From Rhodococcoides trifolii (GTDB lineage: Bacteria; Actinomycetota; Actinomycetes; Mycobacteriales; Mycobacteriaceae), in the NCBI RefSeq assembly GCF_014635345.1, contig NZ_BMCU01000007.1:1-64000 (forward strand): a stretch of 64,000 nt of DNA, in the 5' to 3' direction. A program made the position numbers and the translations under genes. Below are positions 57,752 to 64,000 of the stretch, piece after piece. The notes under the pieces are model-generated. The model had not been told where the DNA came from, did not search any database, and saw only the letters and a program-made list of their open reading frames with translations. Numbering within the stretch: the first letter of the stretch is position 1; each line of letters opens with the position of its first letter.

Positions 57752-59005
57752 TCACGCCGAGTGTCGCCCACCCGCCGACGCCTTCCTGGTCCCCAACGGT
57801 CGCGCAAGAAGCACAGCGATACCTGTAGTCAACGGCACCGACAGCGCAAGAGCAATGCCCCCCACGCAGGACCGCACGATCTCGATGGCAACCGCGTCCC
57901 CGGTGAGCACGGTGCTGATCGATCTGCCGGCCACGCTGAAGAGCAGCAACAGCGGCAGCGCGCCGCCGGCGTAGGCCAGGACCAGCGTGTACACCGTGCT
58001 GGCGATGTGGTCGCGGCCCACTCGCATCGCGGAGCCGAAGATGGACCGTCTCGTCGCGTCTTCGTCGAGCGCCGCCAACTCGAACGCGGCGGACGCCTGG
58101 GTGATGGTGACGTCGTTCAGGACGCCCAACGACCCGATGATGAAGCCGGCCAACAGCAGTCCGGTGATGCTGACCTGACCGATGTAGGCCTGGACGTTGG
58201 TGTTCTGTTCTTCGGAAAAGCCGGTCACCTTGGTGGCCTTGATCGCCAGATCCGACAGCAGCGCCGCCAGTCCCATCGACACGATCGTGCCCAGCAGGGC
58301 AGAACTGGTTCGCAGGTTCACACCGTGCGCCAGGTAGAGAACGCAGTAGAGGATCACCGTGCCGCCGATGAGCGCGACGAGCAGCGCCGACGACCCGGCG
58401 AGAATGGCCGGCAGCATGAACCCGACCAACACCCCCAGGGCCACACCGATGCCCAGGAGTGCGCGCAGTCCCCGCCATCGCGCGACCGCCACGATCACCA
58501 CCGCGAAGATCAGGCCGACGATCAGAAGAGGCATACCGCGGGTGTAGTCGTCGAACGCATACTGCGGGGTGCCCGACGAGTCCTCCCCACGCACCAGTCG
58601 AATCTCGTCACCCACGCGCAGGTCGGGCGCACCGGGGCCGGGAGAGACCTCGAGAAGCGTCGACGTTCCCGCGTTGGTGCCGGTGTCGATGCGCACGATG
58701 CTGCGCTGGCACTCGTACGACGCGTCCACCGGAGGGGTGGGGTTGCCCGTGAAAACCTTTCCAGCCGAAGCGCTTCCGCAGGCGCCGAGGTCCTGGAGGG
58801 TGACGGTTCCGCTCTCCGTCGCGACGGCGCCGCCGGTCTGCGTCTGGAACGGCAGGGGAATGGCGATGTCCTGCTTCGCGGGCCACAACAACGCAACGCC
58901 GACGATCGCCGCGATACCGACGACCGTGAGTACTGCAACAACGATGCGGGAGGCGATGGGACCGACCGGCACGGGTCCGGATCCGTGGGAATGGGTGTGG
59001 TCCAC
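57752..59005 (-). CDS. YibE/F-like multipass membrane protein
   Basis: A 417-residue integral membrane protein of the YibE/F family, function unknown. A histidine-rich start (DHTHSHGSG) precedes a first membrane segment (IVVAVLTVVGIAAIVGVALLW). An outside domain with a GDEIRLVRG beta-barrel-like segment follows, then about seven membrane segments (GMPLLIVGLIFAVVIVAVA; ILAGSSALLVALIGG; SITGLLLAGFIIGSLGVL). LNDVTITQASAAFEL and AMRVGRDHIAS are the family signatures. GTG 59005 is preferred because the His-rich start is typical and a hairpin lies just upstream; the open frame continues to GTG 59119 with a proline-rich, low-complexity sequence. Confidence 0.78.
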   Translation of the reverse strand: MDHTHSHGSGPVPVGPIASRIVVAVLTVVGIAAIVGVALLWPAKQDIAIPLPFQTQTGGAVATESGTVTLQDLGACGSASAGKVFTGNPTPPVDASYECQRSIVRIDTGTNAGTSTLLEVSPGPGAPDLRVGDEIRLVRGEDSSGTPQYAFDDYTRGMPLLIVGLIFAVVIVAVARWRGLRALLGIGVALGVLVGFMLPAILAGSSALLVALIGGTVILYCVLYLAHGVNLRTSSALLGTIVSMGLAALLSDLAIKATKVTGFSEEQNTNVQAYIGQVSITGLLLAGFIIGSLGVLNDVTITQASAAFELAALDEDATRRSIFGSAMRVGRDHIASTVYTLVLAYAGGALPLLLLFSVAGRSISTVLTGDAVAIEIVRSCVGGIALALSVPLTTGIAVLLARPLGTRKASAGGRHSA

Positions 59006-59033
59006 GAAGTCGACAGTAATGCGTGCGAAAGGC

Positions 59034-59069
59034 GGTGGCGGGGAAGCAGGGGGGGTGTCCCCCGCCACC
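59034..59069 (-). promoter_or_regulatory. Hairpin in the YibE/F leader
   Basis: GGTGGCGGGG at 59034-59043 pairs perfectly with CCCCGCCACC at 59060-59069, a 10-bp stem around a 16-base loop. It lies 29 bases before the preferred start and would be in the leader, or in the coding region if the longer frame is used. Confidence 0.5.
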
Positions 59070-59206
59070 TTCCGAACGCGCCGCCGGGGGGTGGCGTCGC
59101 GTTCGGTGCTTTCGAGCACCGATCACAGTGCTACTGACGAACGTACTCCTCTCGAGCCAAAACTTTCGTATCGGCGCCAAGGTTTACGACGTCTGTATGT
59201 GTGGCG

Positions 59207-60202
59207 TCACATGAGTTGCTGAATTTCCTCGCGGATGGACCGCCCGAGTTCCGGATCGATGAACGACGCATCGACGGCGTTCGTCGCCAGCGTGGCCACC
59301 GCACGTCGGTCGAGACCCATCTCGAGCGCCGCCCGGTACTCACGGGTGAGGTCCGTTCCGAACATGGACGGATCGTCGCTGTTGAGGGTCACCAGCAGCC
59401 CCGCGTCGATCATCGCGGGAAGCGGATGCTCCGCAACGGTGCGCACCACCCGCGTGCGCAGGTTCGACGTCGGCGAGACGTCGATCGGAATGCGTTGCTC
59501 GCGAAGCAGTTCCACGAGGGCGGGATCCTGCATCACGGCGATACCGTGCCCGATGCGTTCGGCCCCGAGGTCGCGGATCGCGGACCAGACCCGGTCCGGC
59601 CCCTCCGTCTCCCCGGCGTGCGGAACGCTGTGCAGGCCGGCGTCGATCGCACGGCGAAAAACCGGCCCGAACGGCTCGCGCGGCACTTCGATGCCGCCGA
59701 TGCCGAAGGCGACGACGGAGTCGCGTCGGTCGGCGAGCACGGCGTCGAGCGTCCGGTTCGCCGCGTCGAGGCCGAAGTCGCCGGGAAAGTCGGGAATCCA
59801 GCGGACGACGACGCCGCTGTCACGCTCGGCGCGCAGGCGGCCGTCCTCGATCCCGTCGAACACCACCGAGGCGTCGACCCCGCGCATGAGGTGTCCGAAC
59901 AGCGACACGTGCATCTCGGCGTAGCGCGTGTTGTGCGTCGCGAGCGCGGTGATGCTGTCGTACGCGAGTCGGGAGAAGTCGTCCTCGTCGATCAGTGTCG
60001 TGATCGACTTCAGGTACACCTCGATGAAGTGCGGGAAATCTCGGAACTCGAACCACTCACGCAGTCCGGCCTCGTCGCTCGGAAAGTCCTGCAGCCCATG
60101 CTTGTCGACCAACGCGCGCAGCGTGCTCGGCCACATCGAGCCTTCGAGATGAACGTGCAGTTCGACTTTCGGCAGAGCTGCGACGAATTCTGCGTCGTTC
60201 AC
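59207..60202 (-). CDS. add: Adenosine deaminase
   Basis: A 331-residue amidohydrolase that converts adenosine to inosine in purine salvage. The zinc-binding HVHLEGS is at residues 16-22, HAGETEG near 195 and SDDPSMFGTDL near 280 contain the other metal and catalytic residues. Length is normal. GTG 60202 overlaps the stop of the aminotransferase gene as GTGA; the longer frame to 60442 is inside that gene. Specificity for adenosine versus related substrates cannot be fully fixed from motifs. It is likely cotranscribed with the aminotransferase. Confidence 0.87.
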   Translation of the reverse strand: MNDAEFVAALPKVELHVHLEGSMWPSTLRALVDKHGLQDFPSDEAGLREWFEFRDFPHFIEVYLKSITTLIDEDDFSRLAYDSITALATHNTRYAEMHVSLFGHLMRGVDASVVFDGIEDGRLRAERDSGVVVRWIPDFPGDFGLDAANRTLDAVLADRRDSVVAFGIGGIEVPREPFGPVFRRAIDAGLHSVPHAGETEGPDRVWSAIRDLGAERIGHGIAVMQDPALVELLREQRIPIDVSPTSNLRTRVVRTVAEHPLPAMIDAGLLVTLNSDDPSMFGTDLTREYRAALEMGLDRRAVATLATNAVDASFIDPELGRSIREEIQQLM

Positions 60203-61461
60203 TGCGAGTACGACGAGAGGAAGTTGCCGAAACGCTCGATGGCAGTGGACAAGTCGCGTGCCCAGGGAAGGGTCACGATGCGGAGGTGGTCGTGATCGGG
60301 CCAGTTGAAGCCGGTGCCCTGCACGACGAGAATCTTCTCCTGCAGCAGCAGATCCTGAACGAGCTTCTCGTCGTTGTGGATCTCGTGCACCTCGGGGTCG
60401 AGGCGAGGGAACGCGTACAGCGCACCACGCGGTTTCACACACGAGACGCCCGGGATCTCGTTGAGTTTCGACCAGGCGACGTCACGCTGCTCGAGCAGTC
60501 GACCACCCGGAAGGATGAGGTCCTCGATGCTCTGATGACCACCGAGAGCCACCTGAATCGCGTGCTGCGCAGGAACATTGGGGCACAACCGCGTCGACGC
60601 CATCAGGTTGATGCCCTCGATGAACCCGGCTGCGTGATCGGTCGGGCCGGTGATGACGAGCCACCCCGAGCGGTACCCGGCGACTCGGTACGCCTTGGAC
60701 AGGCCGTTGAAGGTCAGGCACAACAGGTCCGGCGCCAACGTGGCCAGCGAGATGTGTTCGGCGTCGTCGTAGAGAATCTTGTCGTAGATCTCGTCCGCCA
60801 TGAGCAGCAGTTGGTGCTTGCGCGCCAACGCCACAAGCCGGGTCAGCACGTCCTTCGAGTACACCGCGCCGGTCGGGTTGTTCGGGTTGATGACCACGAG
60901 GGCCTTGGTCCGCTCGGTGATCTTCGACTCGAGGTCGTCGATGTCGGGGTTCCAGTCGTTGCCCTCGTCGCACAGGTAGTGCACTGCTTTTCCGCCGGCG
61001 AGCGTCGTCATCGCCGTCCACAGGGGATAGTCCGGCGCAGGGATCAGTACCTCGTCGCCGTCGTTGAGCAGAGCCTGCATGGTCATGGTGATGAGCTCGG
61101 AGACACCGTTGCCCAGATAGACGTCGTCGACGTCGAATTCCGGGAAGTTCGGGACGAGCTCGTACCGGGTGACCACGGCACGGCGGGCGGAGATGATGCC
61201 CTTGGACTCGGAATAACCCTGCGCGAACGGCAACGAGGCGATCATGTCCCGGACGATGACGTCGGGTGCCTCGAAGCCGAACGGCGCAGGGTTACCGATG
61301 TTGAGCTTGAGAATCCGATGACCCTCCGCTTCGAGCCGGGCGGCGTGAGCGTGCACCGGACCGCGGATCTCGTAGAGGACGTTCTGGAGCTTTTCGGACT
61401 GCTCGAAAACGCGGGGGGAACGGTGATGGGTTTCAGTCGCCTCGGTGCTCACAGGTCCCAT
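60199..61461 (-). CDS. AlaA-like pyridoxal-phosphate aminotransferase
   Basis: A 420-residue fold type I aminotransferase, probably alanine:2-oxoglutarate or aspartate type. GNPAPFGFEAP at the N-terminus, GYSESKGIISARRAV, NPNNPTGAVYS and FNGLSKAYRVAGYRSGW (with the cofactor lysine) are all characteristic of AlaA homologues; RIVTLPWARDL comes near the end where the substrate Arg lies. Length is close to the family norm. ATG 61461 is assumed. Its stop overlaps the adenosine deaminase start. It links pyruvate and glutamate metabolism; no pathway partners are next to it. Confidence 0.87.
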   Translation of the reverse strand: MGPVSTEATETHHRSPRVFEQSEKLQNVLYEIRGPVHAHAARLEAEGHRILKLNIGNPAPFGFEAPDVIVRDMIASLPFAQGYSESKGIISARRAVVTRYELVPNFPEFDVDDVYLGNGVSELITMTMQALLNDGDEVLIPAPDYPLWTAMTTLAGGKAVHYLCDEGNDWNPDIDDLESKITERTKALVVINPNNPTGAVYSKDVLTRLVALARKHQLLLMADEIYDKILYDDAEHISLATLAPDLLCLTFNGLSKAYRVAGYRSGWLVITGPTDHAAGFIEGINLMASTRLCPNVPAQHAIQVALGGHQSIEDLILPGGRLLEQRDVAWSKLNEIPGVSCVKPRGALYAFPRLDPEVHEIHNDEKLVQDLLLQEKILVVQGTGFNWPDHDHLRIVTLPWARDLSTAIERFGNFLSSYSQ

Positions 61462-61484
61462 GATTCCACCCGCTGTCCACCGCT

Positions 61485-62129
61485 TTACTCCTTGGCCTCC
61501 ACCACGTCGGACAGCCGCTCGGCGTCCTCACGCTTGTCGTCGGCAGCTTCTGCCTTGGCGGCGGCCTTCTTCATGACCTTCTTCTGAGGCTCCTCGGCCT
61601 CCTGCTTCTCGCGCTCGACCTCGTCCAGCTTGGCTTCGCGCTCGGCTTCGGCTGCATCGATCCGTGCCTGCGCGATGTTGTCGGCGCGTTCACGATCGGC
61701 CTCCAACTTCGCCGTCGCCTTGCGCCCGGCCTCGATCTTGTCCGAGATCTCGTCGTCGGCAGCCTTGGCGATCTTGTCGTCGGCCTCCTCGCGAGCCTGC
61801 TCGACGCGGGCCTTTGCGGCGGCCTCGGTCTGCTCTTTCTGCGCCTTCGCCTCGGCGCGGATGCGCTCGGCCTCGACGTCGAGTGCAGATGCGCGCGCAC
61901 GGTCGTACGCGGCGCTGCGCATGGCCTCGCCGCGCTTGCTCAGATCCGCGTCACCCAACACTGCCCCGACCACACCGTCGACGGTGCCCGCAACACGCTC
62001 GTATCCCACGCGTGCGGGGTTCTCGGAGTCCATCTGGCTGATGACCTTGGCTTCGAGCACCTCCCACGGGAGACGGACGAGGGTGTACTGCAGTCGCAGG
62101 ATTCGGCGGGGGAGGGTCAGCGCGCTCAT
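61485..62129 (-). CDS. Coiled-coil hypothetical protein
   Basis: A 214-residue charged protein. The first ~65 residues are more hydrophobic (LPRRILRLQYTLVRLPWEVL) and may lie at the membrane surface. From residue 80 on it is a long helix rich in Ala, Glu, Lys and Arg (DVEAERIRAEAKAQKEQTEA) with coiled-coil character. No enzyme motif is present. ATG 62129 overlaps the stop of the CsbD-like gene as ATGA, so the two helical proteins are cotranslated and may assemble. The function is unknown; a stress or envelope role is a guess. Confidence 0.65.
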   Translation of the reverse strand: MSALTLPRRILRLQYTLVRLPWEVLEAKVISQMDSENPARVGYERVAGTVDGVVGAVLGDADLSKRGEAMRSAAYDRARASALDVEAERIRAEAKAQKEQTEAAAKARVEQAREEADDKIAKAADDEISDKIEAGRKATAKLEADRERADNIAQARIDAAEAEREAKLDEVEREKQEAEEPQKKVMKKAAAKAEAADDKREDAERLSDVVEAKE

Positions 62130-62677
62130 TCGGTTCCTTCGGTCTTCTGCTCGGCGTTCTTGCGCGCTTCGTCGGCGCGGCGTTCGAGGGCATCGGCCTT
62201 GGCCTTGGCGTCCGCGTAGTCCTTGGTGGCCGCGTCGATCTCCTCCGATGCGCTCAACTCTTCGTCGTGACGATCGACGACGGCCTCTTCCATCTTGCGG
62301 ACGCTGGCGTTCTCGGCGGCGACGCGGCCCAGTTCTGCGGTCTGCATGGCCTTGGCCTCGGCGGCGCGCTGCTGCTCGAGTCGATCGTTCTGTGCGGCGG
62401 CCTCGTTGGCATCGGTGATGTCCTCGACGGACTGCTTGGCGTCCGCGGCGTCCTTCTCCGCTTCCGCCAGGTTCTGAGCGGCTTCCTCGGCCTGCACCGC
62501 GGCGGCAGTCTCTTCTGCCTCGGCTTCACGGCGCAGTTTGACCTCGGCCTGTTGTGCTCGACCTTCGTCGGCGATGTCGTCCTTGCCGGTGATCGCGCCT
62601 ATCACTTCCTTGGCGCGCCCCTTGACCTTGTCTGCGATGTCCTGTCGTGCCTGCTGGGCTGGTCCGTCCTCGGTCAT
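62126..62677 (-). CDS. CsbD-like stress protein with helical extension
   Basis: A 183-residue protein. Residues 10-45 (DIADKVKGRAKEVIGAITGK) match the CsbD-like family, small general-stress proteins of unknown action. The rest is a long Ala/Glu/Asp-rich helix (AEEAAQNLAEAEKDAADAKQ), unusual because CsbD proteins are normally 60-70 residues. The next gene downstream is also a coiled-coil protein. ATG 62677 starts the frame, 105 bases from the divergent SRAP gene. That gap holds two hairpins. Confidence 0.72.
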   Translation of the reverse strand: MTEDGPAQQARQDIADKVKGRAKEVIGAITGKDDIADEGRAQQAEVKLRREAEAEETAAAVQAEEAAQNLAEAEKDAADAKQSVEDITDANEAAAQNDRLEQQRAAEAKAMQTAELGRVAAENASVRKMEEAVVDRHDEELSASEEIDAATKDYADAKAKADALERRADEARKNAEQKTEGTE

Positions 62678-62697
62678 GGTCGCTGATTACCCGGAGG

Positions 62698-62756
62698 GTG
62701 TGCGCGTAAACGCACACGGGCGCGAAAAGGAGTGTCGGGGGACTCCTTTTCGCACC
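62698..62756. promoter_or_regulatory. Two hairpins in a divergent promoter region
   Basis: GTGTGCG (62698-62704) pairs with CGCACAC (62711-62717). GCGAAAAGGAGT (62722-62733) pairs perfectly with ACTCCTTTTCGC (62742-62753) around an 8-base loop; the stem continues as GGG/CCC past one mismatch. Both lie between two divergently transcribed genes, where a terminator is not expected. They may be operators or leader structures. Confidence 0.55.
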
Positions 62757-62782
62757 CGAGGCCGAAGGCCCATAATCGAACG

Positions 62783-63490
62783 ATGTGCGGTCGCTACGCC
62801 AACACCAGGTCCGACGCCGATCTGTCGTCCATGTTCGACATCGCGTCGGCGCTCGACGACGAACTGCCACCCAACTACAACGTCGCCCCCACGGATCCGG
62901 TCCGGATCGTGCTCGACCGCGTCCTGAAAGATGAACCAGAGGATCCTCCGGTGCGCCAATTACGTACGGCACGTTGGGGTTTGATTCCATCCTGGGCCAA
63001 GGACCGCAAGATCGGCGCACGCATGATCAACGCCCGTTCGGAGTCGGTGACCGAGAAGCCTGCGTTCAAGAAGGCGGCGTCGTCGCGGCGGTGCATCGTG
63101 CCCGCGGACGGGTACTTCGAGTGGGAGAAGCGAGACGGCGCCAAGGTCCCGTACTTTCTGCACGGCAGCGACGACGTGATCGCCATGGCCGGGCTGTACG
63201 AATTCTGGCGCGACGAGTCGCTGCCCGAGGACGACCCGAACCGCTGGGTGGTCTCGTGCACCGTCCTGACCACGTCCGCGACGGACTCGCTCGGCCACAT
63301 TCACGACCGTTCTCCGGTCATCGTTCCACCGGACCTGCGGTCGGCCTGGCTGGACCCGACACTCACCGCCGTCGACGATGTGACCGAGCTGTTGCGCTCG
63401 ATTCCCGAGCCGACGCTCGAACCGTACGAGGTCAGCAGCGCGGTCAACAGTGTGCGGAACAACGGGCCGGAGTTGCTGGCCCCCGTCTAG
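62783..63490 (+). CDS. SRAP-domain DNA-protein crosslink protein (YedK/HMCES)
   Basis: A 235-residue protein that covalently caps abasic sites in single-stranded DNA through its N-terminal cysteine. The start is fixed at ATG 62783 because the family needs Met-Cys: MCGRYANTR. INARSES, the Glu of PADGYFEW and the His of LGHIHDRSPVIV are the other active-site residues, all present. YNVAPTDPV is also conserved. The longer frame to 62732 would bury the cysteine and is wrong. Its stop shares CTAG with the opposing LysR gene. A stand-alone repair gene. Confidence 0.93.
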   Translation: MCGRYANTRSDADLSSMFDIASALDDELPPNYNVAPTDPVRIVLDRVLKDEPEDPPVRQLRTARWGLIPSWAKDRKIGARMINARSESVTEKPAFKKAASSRRCIVPADGYFEWEKRDGAKVPYFLHGSDDVIAMAGLYEFWRDESLPEDDPNRWVVSCTVLTTSATDSLGHIHDRSPVIVPPDLRSAWLDPTLTAVDDVTELLRSIPEPTLEPYEVSSAVNSVRNNGPELLAPV

Positions 63491-64000
63491 AAGGCGGCGC
63501 GGCAGTGCTCGACGAACCGCCCGAGTGCGGGGGAGACGGCGGGTCTCCACACGAGCGCGAGCAGCGACGCAATGCCCACGTCGAGTGCAATGGCGACCAA
63601 CGTGTCGGTGTAATCGGTGGCGATGGTTTCACTGAGGACGGCGACGCCGAGCCCGCGCGCAGCCAGATCGGCCACCGCGGCCGGGGCCGAAGCCTGCAAT
63701 GTCACCCTGGCGGTCAATGCCTCTGCTGCGCACGCTTTCTCGAACACCGTACGCACTCCGGTTCCGAAGGGCAGGCAGACGATGGGGTGGGCGCACACGT
63801 CGATCAGCGTCGGGCTCGGCACGGCCAGAAGCGGATGGCCCGGAGGCACGGCCGCGACGATGCGCTCGGAGAAGACCGTCAGCGACGCCAGATCCGGGGG
63901 CGTCCTCTCTGCCACACCGACCAGCGCAGTGTCGAGCGATCCTCGTCGGACATCGTCGAGCAGATCGGTCGAATTCCCTTCTGTCAGAGACAGTTCGATG
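63487..64000 (-). CDS. LysR-type transcriptional regulator, C-terminal part
   Basis: About 170 C-terminal residues; the 5' part, with the DNA-binding helix-turn-helix, lies beyond the window. The visible part is the effector-binding domain: IELSLTEGNSTDLLDDVRRG at the window edge, then ALVGVAE, a VFSERIVAAVPPGHPL strand, GTGVRTVFEKAC and AARGLGVAVLSE. These match LysR family regulators. Target genes and effector cannot be seen. The frame reads through from 64000 without interruption, so the gene is not truncated here. Its stop overlaps the SRAP stop by four bases. Confidence 0.85.
   Translation of the reverse strand, partial: IELSLTEGNSTDLLDDVRRGSLDTALVGVAERTPPDLASLTVFSERIVAAVPPGHPLLAVPSPTLIDVCAHPIVCLPFGTGVRTVFEKACAAEALTARVTLQASAPAAVADLAARGLGVAVLSETIATDYTDTLVAIALDVGIASLLALVWRPAVSPALGRFVEHCRAAF

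Noticed and set aside
62732..62782. Upstream start for the SRAP protein
   Set aside because: The family needs Cys as residue 2; an N-terminal extension would destroy the active site.

Overview
The window is high-GC actinobacterial DNA with dense gene packing, frequent GTG starts and many ATGA/GTGA overlaps. A type II NADH dehydrogenase, a CmaA-type mycolate/cyclopropane methyltransferase, a PobA, and a large Wzx/Wzy polysaccharide locus together suggest a mycolic-acid-containing member of the Mycobacteriales, most likely Rhodococcus. The genus is an inference from gene content and style, not from a database search.

Positions 1-22000 are mainly a surface-polysaccharide locus. It opens with the 3' end of rmlA and continues with a secreted GH39/GH5-like hydrolase, a condensation-type acyltransferase, two chain-length/BY-kinase-like proteins, and an SGNH-like protein. 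A tight plus-strand operon follows (Wzy-like polymerase, two GT2 transferases, Wzx flippase), then a WcaI-like GT4 and the initiating polyprenyl-phosphate sugar transferase on the minus strand, and a second copy of the secreted hydrolase. After a secreted lipase and pobA come a diguanylate cyclase and a complete BY-kinase with a tyrosine-rich tail. A small signalling group follows: SRPBCC, RsbW-like, STAS, GAF-EAL and PhoU.

Positions 24800-39500 hold a DUF4012 membrane protein and a divergent 3377-residue nonribosomal peptide synthetase (C-A-T-C-A-T-C-A-T-TE). The synthetase is translationally coupled to a CmaA-type methyltransferase and followed by a YdcF-like protein. Next is a three-gene minus-strand unit with two CrcB fluoride-channel subunits. 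Positions 39700-43500 contain a 101-bp tandem array of palindromic units on either side of a DUF559 gene, then a low-molecular-weight phosphatase and ndh.

Positions 43600-57600 are the most unusual part. Two related membrane-anchored Hsp70/actin-fold proteins have Pro/Thr-rich tails and a similar C-terminal peptide. Behind them is a glycan-type group: YdcF, GT4, hexapeptide acetyltransferase and a double alpha/beta hydrolase. Divergent promoters lead into DUF1839 and GH2-like genes. These converge on an amino acid:carrier-protein ligase, an acyl-CoA dehydrogenase-like protein and a carrier protein. I read this as an aminoacyl-carrier-protein pathway attached to cell-surface glycan modification.

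The last 6 kb is more ordinary: YibE/F, adenosine deaminase, AlaA-like aminotransferase, two coiled-coil/CsbD proteins, an SRAP DNA-crosslink protein and a partial LysR regulator. No tRNA, rRNA, CRISPR array or insertion sequence was recognised.
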